A DNA stretch of 64,000 bases from Marmoricola sp. OAE513. GTDB lineage: Bacteria; Actinomycetota; Actinomycetes; Propionibacteriales; Nocardioidaceae. The stretch spans positions 2,108,001 through 2,172,000 of the forward strand of contig NZ_JBEPOC010000001.1 in assembly GCF_040546585.1 (NCBI RefSeq), read 5' to 3'. Below, piece by piece: positions 29,801-36,108 of the stretch. Position 1 is the first letter of the stretch. The number at the start of each line of letters is the position of its first letter. The notes beneath the pieces are model-generated. The model was not told the DNA's origin and made no database searches. It worked only from the letters and a program-made list of their open reading frames with translations. The position numbers were made by a program, and so were the translations under genes.

Positions 29801-32278
29801 GTCACGACGCCGCCGGACTCCACGACCACCCCGGTCGTGCAGACCCCGTCGCTCAAGGTCGACAAGAAGGTCAGCTCGATCAACGACACGAACGGCAACG
29901 GCAAGACCGACGCGGGCGATCTCATCGCGTACGTCTTCGAGGTCGAGAACGCGGGCAACGTCGCGCTCACCAACGTCGGCGTCACGGACACACTCGTCGC
30001 TCCCGCTGGGCCGGAGGTCACGGTGACGTGCCCGAAGACCGCGCTGGCTGCCGGCGAGTCGATGACCTGCACGGCGACGCCCTACAAGGTCACGGCAGCG
30101 GACGTTGCCGCGGGCAAGGTCGACAACGCAGCGACCGCCCAGGGCACCCCGCCGACCGGTTCGCCGATCGTCACCCCGCCCGACACCACGCACACCCCGA
30201 TCGACCGCAGCCCCTCGCTGACGGTGGAGAAGAAGGTGGCCTCGATCGCCGACGCGAACGGAAACGCGAAGACGGACGCCGGCGACCGGATCTCGTACAT
30301 CTTCGTCGTCACGAACGACGGTGACGTGCCCCTGAGCGGGGTCTCCGTGACGGACAAATTCGTCGCGCCTGCCGGTCCGGCGCTGACCGTGAGCTGCCCG
30401 AAGAGCTCGCTCGCGGTCGGGGAGTCGATGACCTGCGCGTCCTCGCCCTACGTTGTCACGGCAGCGGATGTGGACGCCGGCGCGATCAAGAACAGCGCCA
30501 CCGCGACCGGGACGCCGTCGGGTGGCAGCCCGCTGACGACCCCGCCGTCGACGACCAGCACGCCAGTCGCGCAGACCTCTCTGCTGCGGGTCGACAAGAA
30601 GGTCGCCTCGATCGAGGACGTGAACGGCAACGCCCGGACAGACGCCGGTGACAAGATCACCTACGCCTTCGAGGTGCAGAACACGGGCAACGTGAGCCTG
30701 ACCGGCATCGTCGTGACGGACACCTTCACGGCGCCCGCGGGTCCGGCGCTCGCGGTGACCTGCCCGAGGACCACCCTCGCTGCCGGTGCGTCGATGACCT
30801 GCACGGCGGGGGCGTACACGATCACGGCCGCCGATGTGCGCGCAGGCCGGGTCGACAACACGGCGACGGCGACGGGTACGCCGCCGTCCGGCCCGCCGGT
30901 GACCACCCCGCCGGACTCGGTGCACACCCCGGTCCTCCCGGTCGCGAAGCTCGAGGTCGACAAGAAGGTCGGCTCGATCGACGACGTGAACGGCAACACC
31001 AAGACCGATGCCGGCGACACGATCACCTACGCCTTCGTGGTCCGCAACAGCGGCGACGTCGACGTCAGCGACGTGAGTGTGACCGACACGTTGGTCGCTC
31101 CGGCCGGTCCTGCCCTGACCGTCACCTGCCCGGCGACGACCCTGGCGGCGGGTGCGTCGATGACCTGCACGTCGTCGCCCTACCTGGTCACGGCTGCAGA
31201 CGTCGACAGCGGTGCGGTGAAGAACTCCGCGACCGTGACCGGTACGCCGCCGTCGGGTCCGCCGGTGACCTCGCCTCCGGACACCACCTCGACCCCGCTC
31301 TCGCAGGCGGTGTCGATCAGCCTGGTCAAGGTCGCCGACAAGTCCCTGGTCGTGGCGGGGGAGACGATCCTCTACACGTTCACGGCGACGAACACCGGCA
31401 CCGTGACCCTGCGGGACGTGACCATCACCGAGGGCGCGTTCACCGGTGCGGGCAAGCTGGGAGCAGTCGTCTGTGCCCCGCTGAGCCAGCCCGCGGTGCT
31501 CGCCCCCGGCGCGACGTTGACCTGCACGGCCCCCTATTTGGTCCTGCCGGGCGACGCGGGCGGCAAGTCGCTCTCGAACACGGCGAACGTCGTCGGTACG
31601 CCGCCGACCGGCCCGAAGGTGACCGACACCGACAAGGTGGTCGTTCCGGGCTCGACGGGCTCCGCGGTCTCGCCGGGTCTGTCGTTCGACAAGCGCGTCT
31701 CGAAGCTCGTCGATGCCAACCGGAACGGGTTCGCCGACGCCGGTGACGAGATCTCCTACGAGTTCACGGTCTACAACACCGGCGACGTGACGATGACCGG
31801 CCTGCGGGTCAAGGACCCGAAGCTCACCGCGGCTGGGATCACCACCACCTGCCCGAAGAGCTCCCTGGCGCCGGGCGCCTCGATGATCTGTGCCGCCGAC
31901 GAGCCGTACCGGATCACGGCAGCCGACGTCCGGGCGGGGCGTGCCGTCAACACCGCCAACGCGCAGGGCACCCCGCCGGCCGGCGGCACCCTTGACTCGC
32001 CCGGGGACTCCACGGAGACGCCGGTCTGCCCGTCGGACGCTGATCGCGTCGAAGCTGAGGCGTGCGGTGGCCAGGTGGTCGACACGCCGGGCGACGACAA
32101 CGGCGGGTCCGGCGGTCCTGCAGCCCCGTCGACCCAGGTGTTGCCGGCGACCGGCGCCTCGAGCTGGCTGCTGCCGGCCGGTGGCCTCGGCATCCTCATG
32201 GCGCTGACCGGCGTCGTGATCGTGGTGGCACCCCACCGCAAGAAGCGTCCGCGGCTGAACGGTAAGCACGCGGCTTGA
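17861..32278 (+). CDS. Giant cell-wall-anchored repeat protein (DUF11/DUF7507-type repeats, LPATG)
   Basis: The protein has 4,805 residues from ATG 17861, chosen because the signal peptide (residues about 15-42, ending QSVTA) starts there. An N-terminal globular region (about 45-285) with paired cysteines is followed by several DUF11-like beta-sandwich domains to about 700. Residues 701-4482 are 31 units of 122 residues, a diverged 32nd unit and a last unit to about 4725. Each unit has a DxNGNGxxDAGD loop like a dockerin or thrombospondin calcium site, a DVKNTGDVTLT core, and two cysteines 13 apart (TCPK...MTC). LPATG is at 4761, then a hydrophobic helix and RKKRPR tail. The layout fits a long stalk holding an N-terminal head away from the wall. 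The ligand is unknown. A lipoprotein gene follows 17 bp later. Confidence 0.85.
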   Translation: MMLRTRRSSGGRALVTRFTNSGLALAVVAMALVAFTTPQSVTADRTTPVAAGVPAAGVPLFSEDFSNQSATSSGIPLTSYVGTSGMLYTADTPYLPAGGQCNGWVMNSSTPRPTTAQDAGCNNNQPAGWQQLQAMAAALGTAQGMTAAQAASNQVLTEYTNKASGTIAAGYELKTSSTIVAQPGHYYAISAYFAEVNCFAAHAKMTFSLLVNGVADTLGTGANETPLDPCTFPGGQLIGETQVAKLQSGAIRMPLTGTANLGFQLYNNTTSGSGNDVSFDLPQIVDVTPTVDKSFSPALIGPGGKSTLTITVTNTTDLQAKNDWTITDNLPSGLVVAAAPNLGGTCKNNAAAGSVAYSATAAAGSSTINVVGGDIPAGQTSCTITVDVTAAAEGTYTNGPSNVDTNLLPPTPATLVVRAPRITLVKTLGTARKADTDEFTMQIRTGSATGTVVSSATNATTAGSGSTVTSGTGTTGAYVATAGTPYFLTEAASGTTSLPAYGATITCTDSKGLQTGLPNGAAFSGSLTLTPVAGADITCTLSNSALPAPVLNVSKTAGTVTGPDANGNYQVTHDVKVTNSGNATGTYTGLTDTPAFAANLKPTAASWSSSGSGAAAAGTASPFPASSPYTFTIVPSSTSIAAGVTHTYTVTTTFRYTDLVQATACAGSGTGLYNSAALSGTQEQGVSTDNAACVPPPTPPSPALTIDKRVASISDANTNSRTDTGDKINYAFDVKNTGNVTLTSVSVADTLVAPAGPAVTVTCPKTTLVPGEQMTCTASAYTVTAADMNAGSVRNSATATGTPPVGSPVTTGPDTTTTPLAQSPALTIDKKVASVTDVNGNGRTDAGDRITYTFDVKNAGDVTLTSVNVSDTFVAPAAPALSITCPKTTLVAGELMTCTAAVYTITAADVGVAQVDNAATATGTPPTGAAITTPPDTTHTPITQTPALTIDKKVASVTDANGNGRTDTGDRIAYVFDVKNTGDVALTAVSVTDVLVAPAGPEVSVTCPKTSLAVGELMTCTASTYTVTSADLNTGAVKNSATAKGTPPSGTAITTPPDTTTTPLTQSPSLTLDKKVASITDVNGNGKTDVGDKINYAFDLKNAGDVTLTSVGVLDTFVAPAGPALTITCPKTTLVAGESMTCTAAPYTITTADLGVAQVDNTATASGTPPSGPVVTTPPDTTHTPVAQSPALTLDKRVASVTDVNGNGRNDAGDKITYAFDVKNTGDVTLTGVSVTDAFVAPAGPAITVTCPKTTLVAGESMTCTATAYTVTAADVGSGAVKNSATASGTSPSGAGLTTPPDATSTPLVQTPALTLDKRVASVTDVNGNGRNDAGDRVNWVFDVKNTGDVTLTGVSVTDVLTAPAAPEVTVTCPKTTLVAGELMTCTATAYTATSADVTAGAVKNSATATGTPPSGGPISTPPDTTTTPLVQSPALTIDKKVASITDLNGNGKNDAGDRINWVFDVKNTGDVPLTSVSVSDVLVAPANPAITVSCPKATLAVGELMTCTASGYTVTGADVDAGAVKNSATATGTPPSGTPVTTPPDTTTTPLVQGAALTIDKRVASVTDLNGNGRNDAGDRISYVFDVTNTGNVTLTSVGVTDTLVAPAGPEVSVTCPKTALAPGETMTCTASPYTVTGNDVTAGAVKNSATATGTPPAGGPITTPPDATTTPLVQSPSLTIDKKVSSITDVNGNGKNDAGDRITYAFDVKNVGDVPLTAVSVTDVLVAPAGPAVSVTCPKTALTVGELMTCTASPYTVTSSDVNAGAVKNSATATGTPPTGGPVTTAPDTTTTPLVQSPSLTIDKKVASITDLNGNGKNDAGDRINYVFDVKNAGDVTLTSVSVADTLVAPAGPEVTVTCPKTTLVAGESMTCTASAYVITGADVGNGKVDNSATATGTPPTGGPVTTPPDTTSTPLVQSPALSLDKKVASITDLNGNGKNDAGDRINWVFDVKNTGDVTLTSVSVTDTLVAPAGPEVTVTCPKTTLTAGESMTCTASSYLVTLADVGAGAVKNSATATGTPPTGGPVTTPPDTTTTPLVQSPSLTIDKKVASITDVNGNGKNDAGDKINYVFDVKNAGDVTLTSVNVTDTLVAPAGPEVTVTCPKTTLAAGELMTCTASAYTITAADVDATTVKNSATATGTPPTGAPITTPPDTTTTPLTQSPGLAIDKKVASITDANGNGKTDAGDKLNYIFDVKNTGDVTLTSVSVTDILVAPAAPAVTVTCPKTTLVAGETMSCTATAYVVTSSDIGAGAVKNSATATGNPPSGAPITTAPDTTTTPLVQSPSLTIDKKVASITDVNGNGKTDAGDRINYVFDVENAGDVTLTGVSVADVLVAPAGPAVTVTCPKATLAAGETMTCTASAYVVTAADVDAGAVKNSATATGTPPSGAPITTAPDTTTTPLAQSSSLTLDKKVASITDVNGNGKTDAGDKINYTFDVSNAGTVTLSGISVTDTLVSPAGPAVTVTCPKTTLAAGESMTCSASAYVITAADVTNGKVDNAATATGTPPTGSPITTAPDTTSTPLAQAPALTLDKRVASVTDLNGNGKNDAGDRISYAFDVKNTGDVTLTSVGVTDVLVAPAAPAVAVSCPKTALVPGESMTCTASGYVATTADVAAGAVKNSATATGTPPTGSPITTAPDSTTTPLVQSPSLTIDKKVASITDVNGNGRTDAGDRITYSFDVQNVGNVALSSVAVTDVLVAPAGPAVSVTCPKTTLALGELMTCTASAYTVTGADVDAGAVKNSATATGTPPSGMPVTTGPDTTTTPLVQSPSLTIDKKVASITDVNGNGKTDAGDRINYVFDVKNAGDVTLTSVGVADVLVAPAGPAVTVTCPQTSLAPGGSMTCTASPYTVTAGDVSVGSVKNSATATGTPPNGTPVTTPPDSTTTPLVQTSALTLDKRVASITDVNGNGKNDAGDRISFAFDVKNTGDTALSAVTVDDVLVAPAGPRVTVVCPKTTLAAGESMTCAATPYVVTAADVDAGAVKNSATATGTPPTGTPITTAPDTTTTPLVQSPLLTLDKKVGSVTDVNGNGKNDAGDKIVYLFDLKNQGDVTLTGVTVNDTLVAPAGPAVSVTCPKTTLAAGESMTCTSSAYTVTSSDVSNGKVDNGATAAGTPPSGPVVTTPEDTTSTPLAQSSSLTIDKKVASITDVNGNGKTDVGDKISYAFDVKNAGDSTLTAVAVVDVLVAPAGPAVSVTCPKSTLVAGESMTCTASPYTVTGSDVDAGAVKNSATATGTPPSGTPITSPPDTTTTPLAQGSSLTIDKKVASITDANGNGKNDVGDRINYVFDVKNTGDVTLTSVGVLDTFVSPAGPAVAVTCPKSTLVAGESMTCTASPYTITSADADASTVKNSATATGTPPTGTPITTPPDTTSTTVDQAPSLTVDKKVASIADANGNGKTDAGDRISYVFDVKNTGNVTLTSVSVQDTFVSPAGPALTLACPKSVLAAGESMTCAATPYVVTAADVDAGAVKNAATATGTPPTGSPVTTPPDTTTTPVVQSAALTVDKKVASIADVNGNGKTDAGDKITYAFDVTNAGNVSLTGISVSDVLVAPAGPAVTVTCPKGTLAAGESMTCTATAYTVTAADVNAGAVKNSATATGTPPTGTPISTPPDTTTTPVVQSAVLTVDKKVASVSDLNLNGRTDAGDKISYTFDVTNAGNVSLTGISVSDVLVAPAGPAVTVTCPKGTLAAGESMTCTSSAYTVTSADVGAGAVKNSATATGTPPSGTPITTPPDTTTTPVAQTPSLTVDKKVASITDVNDNGKTDAGDKIAYTFDVKNVGDVTLTAVSIQDTFVAPAGPTVAVTCPKTTLVAGESMTCTASSYTITSQDVDAAAVRNTATASGTPPTGGPVTSPPDTTTTPVVQSSGLSVDKKVAAVTDLNNNGKTDAGDRVSYTFDVRNTGTVTLTGISVSDTFTAPAGPALTVTCPKSTLAAGESMTCTASPYVVTAADVTTGAVKNTATATGTPPSGPPVTTPPDSTTTPVVQTPSLKVDKKVSSINDTNGNGKTDAGDLIAYVFEVENAGNVALTNVGVTDTLVAPAGPEVTVTCPKTALAAGESMTCTATPYKVTAADVAAGKVDNAATAQGTPPTGSPIVTPPDTTHTPIDRSPSLTVEKKVASIADANGNAKTDAGDRISYIFVVTNDGDVPLSGVSVTDKFVAPAGPALTVSCPKSSLAVGESMTCASSPYVVTAADVDAGAIKNSATATGTPSGGSPLTTPPSTTSTPVAQTSLLRVDKKVASIEDVNGNARTDAGDKITYAFEVQNTGNVSLTGIVVTDTFTAPAGPALAVTCPRTTLAAGASMTCTAGAYTITAADVRAGRVDNTATATGTPPSGPPVTTPPDSVHTPVLPVAKLEVDKKVGSIDDVNGNTKTDAGDTITYAFVVRNSGDVDVSDVSVTDTLVAPAGPALTVTCPATTLAAGASMTCTSSPYLVTAADVDSGAVKNSATVTGTPPSGPPVTSPPDTTSTPLSQAVSISLVKVADKSLVVAGETILYTFTATNTGTVTLRDVTITEGAFTGAGKLGAVVCAPLSQPAVLAPGATLTCTAPYLVLPGDAGGKSLSNTANVVGTPPTGPKVTDTDKVVVPGSTGSAVSPGLSFDKRVSKLVDANRNGFADAGDEISYEFTVYNTGDVTMTGLRVKDPKLTAAGITTTCPKSSLAPGASMICAADEPYRITAADVRAGRAVNTANAQGTPPAGGTLDSPGDSTETPVCPSDADRVEAEACGGQVVDTPGDDNGGSGGPAAPSTQVLPATGASSWLLPAGGLGILMALTGVVIVVAPHRKKRPRLNGKHAA
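19961..31306 (+). repeat. Tandem array of 31 coding repeats of 366 bp
   Basis: Unit 1 begins at SPALTIDKRV (19961), unit 2 at 20327, and the first clearly different unit at 31307. The span of 11,346 bp is exactly 31 x 366, so no net indel has accumulated. Central units are close to identical (many start SLTIDKKVASITDVNGNGK). The last four drift (VEKKVASIADANGNAK, VDKKVGSIDDVNGNTK), as expected when unequal crossing-over keeps the middle of an array uniform. Copy number could be wrong if short reads were used. Confidence 0.9.
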
Positions 32279-32295
32279 AGCAGAAGGAGCTTCGA

Positions 32296-32712
32296 ATGAA
32301 TATCAGGAACGGTTGTGCACTGGTCGCCACCCTCGTGGCGATCACCGTCCCTCTGGCCTGCTCGAGCGATGAGCCCAAGAAGTCCGGGAAGAAGGGCGGT
32401 TCGGACGACCCGTCGAGCGCGGCACCTGCCGTGACCGGCGCGATCGCTGACCTGACCGGGTTCAGCTGCGAGCCGGACAAGGCGCGCAAGTGGCAGGCGA
32501 GCGGCAAGCTGACCAACGGGTCGAGCAAGCCGCGGGTCTACCACCTGACCGTGTCGGTCATCAACCCGAACAACTCGGAGGTGTACGGCGAGAAGTCGGT
32601 GGAGGTCCAGCTCGCGCCGGGCGCCGACCGCGAGGTGACGGTCGAGGACATCGACAAGGGCCACACCAAAAAGGGTCGTTGCACCCCGTTCGTCACGGTG
32701 GACGAGGGCTGA
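32296..32712 (+). CDS. Small lipoprotein with FxLYD-like domain, downstream of the giant protein
   Basis: The protein has 138 residues from ATG 32296, which has AGAAGGAG six bases upstream; an in-frame earlier codon lacks this. The signal peptide ends in a lipobox, VPLAC. A charged linker leads to a beta-sandwich domain (ASGKLTNGSSKPRVYHLTV, then VEVQLAPGADREVTVEDID) resembling FxLYD domains, which are extracellular and of unknown function. Two cysteines (FSCEPD and GRCTPF) could pair. It is 17 bp after the giant gene and before a strong terminator, so the two form an operon. Confidence 0.7.
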   Translation: MNIRNGCALVATLVAITVPLACSSDEPKKSGKKGGSDDPSSAAPAVTGAIADLTGFSCEPDKARKWQASGKLTNGSSKPRVYHLTVSVINPNNSEVYGEKSVEVQLAPGADREVTVEDIDKGHTKKGRCTPFVTVDEG

Positions 32713-32730
32713 CGACGCACGAACGCAGCA

Positions 32731-32764
32731 CGAAGGGCCAGGAGCACGCGCTCCTGGCCCTTCG
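32731..32764 (+). terminator. Strong hairpin terminator of the giant-protein operon
   Basis: A 15-bp perfect stem, CGAAGGGCCAGGAGC against its complement, encloses the four-base loop ACGC. It starts 19 bases after the lipoprotein stop. No clear T-run follows, but the stem is one of the longest in the window. Confidence 0.75.
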
Positions 32765-32787
32765 CCGTCCGGCCCGGCGGTGCTTCG

Positions 32788-33891
32788 TCAGGCCCGGCCG
32801 AAGAACACCCGCAGGTCGGCCACGATCGCGTCCGGGTTCTCCAGCGCCGCGAAGTGGCCGCCGCGGTCGAACTCCGACCAGTGCTGGATGTTGGCGTTGT
32901 CGCGCTCGGCGAGCGAGCGGATGGTCTGGAAGTCGTCCTGGAACACGGCGACTCCGAGCCGCCCTGCGCTGACCACCGGCTCGGCGCCTGCGTGCGCCTC
33001 CTCGTAGTGGTAGCGCACCGATCCGGCCGAGGTGTTCGTCAGCCAGTACAACGAGACCTGCTCGAGCACCTGCTCCGGGGTGACCAGCGAGGTGCCGTTG
33101 CCGAACGACTCGAAGAGCTCGGAGTACGCGAGCTGGCCGACTGGCGAGTCGGAGAGTCCCGCGGCAACGGTCTGCGGCCGGGAGCCGTTCATCGCGTTGT
33201 AGCCACCGACCGACTGGAACCACCCCATGTGCTCGAGCGCGGCGTACTCCTTCGGGCCGAAGTTCTCGAACTCGGCCGGGTCACCGGAGGGGAAGGAGAA
33301 CAGCTGCAGCACGTGTGCGCCCAGGAAGCCCTCCGGGTTCAGCACGGCGAGCTCGCGTCCGACCATCGCCCCGCCGTCGGACCCGTGCACGCCGTACGCG
33401 TCGTAGCCCAGGCGCCGCATCAAGGTGTCGTACGCGCGGGCGGTCCGAGCCATCGTCCAGCCACCATCCGTGACCGGCGTCGAGAAGCCGAAGCCGGGCA
33501 TCGACGGGATGACCAGGTGGAAGTCCTTCGCGAGCTCTTCCACCATCGGCAGGAACTCCAGGAACGACCCCGGGTACGTGTGGGCCAGCAGCAGGGCGGG
33601 GGCGTCGTCGGCCGACGAGCGCACGTGGACGAAGTGGATCGTCTGTCCGTCCACGTCGGTGAGGTAGCTCGGAACGGCGTTGGCCCGGGCCTCGACAGCC
33701 CTCCAGTCGAACGACTGCCACCGCGTGACCATGTCGCGCAGGTAGGACTCCGGGGTGCCGTAGTCCCAGGAGTCCCCGGGGGCGGCCGGTGCGAAACGCG
33801 TGCTCGCGAGCCGGCGGGCGAGCTCGTCGAGCTCGGCCTGCGGGACCTCGATGGTGAACGGACGGACGCTGGTGTCGACGGTGCGGGTCAT
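32788..33891 (-). CDS. Epoxide hydrolase family protein (EHN domain plus alpha/beta hydrolase)
   Basis: The protein has 367 residues from ATG 33891, with GAGGAG seven bases upstream; an alternative ATG eleven codons earlier has no such site. The N-terminal epoxide-hydrolase domain (PFTIEVPQAELDELARRLASTRF) is followed by the hydrolase core. The oxyanion motif HTYPGSFLEF corresponds to HGWPGS. The nucleophile is the Asp in GSDGGAMVG, and the catalytic His is in DRGGHFAALENPD. It would open epoxides to diols. It is divergent from a WYL regulator, which likely controls it. Confidence 0.85.
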   Translation of the reverse strand: MTRTVDTSVRPFTIEVPQAELDELARRLASTRFAPAAPGDSWDYGTPESYLRDMVTRWQSFDWRAVEARANAVPSYLTDVDGQTIHFVHVRSSADDAPALLLAHTYPGSFLEFLPMVEELAKDFHLVIPSMPGFGFSTPVTDGGWTMARTARAYDTLMRRLGYDAYGVHGSDGGAMVGRELAVLNPEGFLGAHVLQLFSFPSGDPAEFENFGPKEYAALEHMGWFQSVGGYNAMNGSRPQTVAAGLSDSPVGQLAYSELFESFGNGTSLVTPEQVLEQVSLYWLTNTSAGSVRYHYEEAHAGAEPVVSAGRLGVAVFQDDFQTIRSLAERDNANIQHWSEFDRGGHFAALENPDAIVADLRVFFGRA

Positions 33892-33943
33892 GACGATCTC
33901 CTCGGTGTGGTGGCTGTTCTTCATGACCCCGACGCTAGGTACT

Positions 33944-33968
33944 ATTCCGGAAGATACGATTCCTGAAT
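33944..33968. promoter_or_regulatory. Paired inverted repeats between the epoxide hydrolase and WYL regulator
   Basis: TTCCGGAA (33945-33952) and ATTCCTGAAT (33959-33968) are two short palindromes whose ATTCC half-sites are 15 bp apart. They lie midway between the divergent starts at 33891 and 33990, where a local repressor or activator would act. Confidence 0.4.
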
Positions 33969-33989
33969 TCTGGACCGCGAGGAAATATT

Positions 33990-34964
33990 GTGGGGGAGAC
34001 CGCGACCCGTACGTTGGCCCTGCTCTCGCTGCTCCAGAGCCGGCCCGACTGGTCGGGGGCCGACCTCGCCGAGCGTCTCGGCGTCTCGGACCGGACGATC
34101 CGCAACGACGTCGCCCGGTTGCGCGAGCTCGGCTACCCGGTGGACGCGGTCCGAGGCCCGGGTGGCCGTTACCGCCTCGGCGTCGGAGCCAAGCTCCCGC
34201 CCCTGCTGCTCGACGACGAGGAGGCGGTGGCGGTCGCCGTCGGGCTCCGCGCGGCCACCGGCGTCTCCGGTGTCGAGGAGACCAGCGCACGGGCGCTCGC
34301 CAAGCTCGAGCAGGTCCTGCCCGACCGGCTGCGTCGCAAGCTCACCGCGGTGGTGAAGGCGACCACCGCAGGTCCGGTCAACACCGACAGCAACGTGGAG
34401 GATCCGGAGGTCGACGCCTCGGTGCTCGAAGCCGTCTCGCTCGCGATCCGTGACCACGACGGCCTCCGCTGCGACTACCGCGACGAGCCGCGCGAGCTCG
34501 AGCCGTACCACCTGGTCGCCTGGCAACGTCGCTGGTACCTGGTCGCGCGCGACCCGAGGAGCGACACCTGGGCGCCGTACCGGGTGGACTGGCTCCGGGT
34601 GAAGACGCCGGGGGGCCGCCGGTTCGTCCCGGTCGAGTTCCCGGGCGACCTCACCGACTTCGTCGTCCGCGAGGTCGCCCGCACCGGCTGGGCAGTGCAC
34701 GCCCGGATCCGCATCGACGCGGAGCCCGACGAGGTGCTCGGCCGGATCAACCCGGCGGTCGGCACCGTCGAGGCGCACCCCGACGGTGGCAGCGTGCTGG
34801 TCACCGGAGGGGACAGCTACGAGGTCGTCGCGGTGTGGATCTCCATGCTGGGCATGGACTTCCACGTCGACGACCCCGCCCTGGCCGAGCACGTGCGTGC
34901 TCTGGCGGAGCGCTACTCCGCTGCGGTCAGCGGTCGAACGCGTCCAGGACCTGCTTCTCGGTGA
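33990..34964 (+). CDS. WYL-domain helix-turn-helix transcriptional regulator
   Basis: This 324-residue regulator starts at GTG 33990, with GAGG upstream. The N-terminal winged helix (DLAERLGVSDRTIRNDVARL) is of the DeoR/HTH_11 kind. The central WYL domain carries YHLVAWQRRWYLVARD, and a C-terminal WCX-like extension follows. WYL domains bind nucleotides or other ligands and switch DNA binding. Divergence from the epoxide hydrolase with palindromes in the gap suggests local control of that gene. The 3' end overlaps the sulfotransferase gene by 38 bp tail to tail. Confidence 0.85.
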   Translation: MGETATRTLALLSLLQSRPDWSGADLAERLGVSDRTIRNDVARLRELGYPVDAVRGPGGRYRLGVGAKLPPLLLDDEEAVAVAVGLRAATGVSGVEETSARALAKLEQVLPDRLRRKLTAVVKATTAGPVNTDSNVEDPEVDASVLEAVSLAIRDHDGLRCDYRDEPRELEPYHLVAWQRRWYLVARDPRSDTWAPYRVDWLRVKTPGGRRFVPVEFPGDLTDFVVREVARTGWAVHARIRIDAEPDEVLGRINPAVGTVEAHPDGGSVLVTGGDSYEVVAVWISMLGMDFHVDDPALAEHVRALAERYSAAVSGRTRPGPASR

Positions 34965-36084
34965 GGCCGTAGTCCTTGAGGTCGTAGGAGTGCTTCGGCG
35001 CTGCCTTGCCCTCCTTGGCCTCGCGGTCGATCTCCTCGACGGCAGCCTGCGTCTCCGGAGTCCAGTCCAGGCCGAACTTCTCGTACACGCTGCGCGCGGT
35101 GCCGACCTGGTCCTTGACGAGGTCGCCGAAGGAGATGTCGATGAACTGGTCCTGGTCGTACTTGCCCCGGGCGTCGTGGAACGTGTGGAACGCGCGCGAC
35201 CAGAGGTCCAGCTGGGTGTGGCCGATGACGCCACCGACGTAGGTGTCGGACTGTCCGACGGTCGTCTCGGCCGACAGCGAGCACGACGAGGCGATGCAGG
35301 TGACCGGCTCGCGGTGCGTGTAGACGATGAGTGCGTCGGGGTACACCGTCATCAGGGCGTCCAGGCCGCTCATGTGCGAGGGGTTCTTGAGAACCCAGCG
35401 CTTGTCGGTGTCGTTCATGCCGACCAGCTGCAGATTCTGCTTGTGCCGGGCGTAGGCGTCGGTCCAGTCCTGGTTCTTGAGCCACTCGGTGTAGCGCGGA
35501 AGGTTCGCCAGCGACTCGTACGAGTTCGACTTCCCGGTCTGGCGCAGCAGCCGCCAGCACTCCTCGACGGTGGTCGCATCCATGTAGTGGATGCCCATGA
35601 ACTCGGGCTGCTCGATGTGGTGCGCGGTGAACGCCTGCTGCATCGCGTTGAAGATCGGGTCCGACTCCCAGGTCTCGCGCGGCGGCCGGGGCTGCGGGTA
35701 CTGGGTCAACCACATCTCCAGGCCCTGCGAGGCGGGGTCGGCGTGCAGCAGCCGGTGCAGGATCGTGGTGCCGGTGCGGGGCAGGCCCATCAGGAAGATG
35801 GGGCGTTCGATCTTCACGTCCGCGTGCTCAGGGTGCGCGGCGAACTGAGCCTGTGTCAGCAGGACGCCGACCAGCGCGCTCTTCACCTCGGAGCGGTGGA
35901 AGTAGTTGCCGCGCGGGGTCAGGCCGGCCTCGGGGGAGGCGAGGTCCTCGGTGAGGACCCGCAGACCTTCCTCGTGGAGCCCGTCGCCGAAGTCGGTCAT
36001 GCCCGTGGTCCGTACGGCGGCCGCGACGATGTCCTCGTAGCTGCCGACGTCCGGGCGTTCCCGGGTCATCACGTTGTCGCTCAT
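34927..36084 (-). CDS. Sulfotransferase family protein
   Basis: This 385-residue protein is of the Sulfotransferase_3 type, which moves sulfate from PAPS to an alcohol or phenol. The 5'-phosphosulfate loop is MGLPRTGTTILHRLL (near residue 99). The 3'-phosphate-binding motif is YTHREPVTCIASSCS (near 257). It is probably the last gene of the SDR / DUF1214 / LLM transcription unit, separated from the SDR gene by 82 bp holding a palindromic repeat. In such clusters a sulfotransferase may modify a hydroxylated lipid or steroid; this is inference. The end overlaps the WYL gene. Confidence 0.8.
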   Translation of the reverse strand: MSDNVMTRERPDVGSYEDIVAAAVRTTGMTDFGDGLHEEGLRVLTEDLASPEAGLTPRGNYFHRSEVKSALVGVLLTQAQFAAHPEHADVKIERPIFLMGLPRTGTTILHRLLHADPASQGLEMWLTQYPQPRPPRETWESDPIFNAMQQAFTAHHIEQPEFMGIHYMDATTVEECWRLLRQTGKSNSYESLANLPRYTEWLKNQDWTDAYARHKQNLQLVGMNDTDKRWVLKNPSHMSGLDALMTVYPDALIVYTHREPVTCIASSCSLSAETTVGQSDTYVGGVIGHTQLDLWSRAFHTFHDARGKYDQDQFIDISFGDLVKDQVGTARSVYEKFGLDWTPETQAAVEEIDREAKEGKAAPKHSYDLKDYGLTEKQVLDAFDR

Positions 36085-36108
36085 TGCTCTGCTTTCGTGG
36101 TGCGGCGT

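Noticed and set aside
19961-31306. CRISPR or satellite array
   Set aside because: The repeats are 366 bp, continuous and coding in one frame with no spacers.
29117-32269. Open frame of 1,050 codons on the minus strand inside the giant gene
   Set aside because: It is the antisense image of the repeats, Arg/Gly/Val-rich, and mirrors the 366-bp period. No signal or start region supports it. The frames at 19895-22522 and similar are rejected for the same reason.
32788-34290. Epoxide hydrolase starting far upstream at 34290
   Set aside because: That extension overlaps the WYL regulator and its promoter and is Arg-rich. ATG 33891 has a proper ribosome site.
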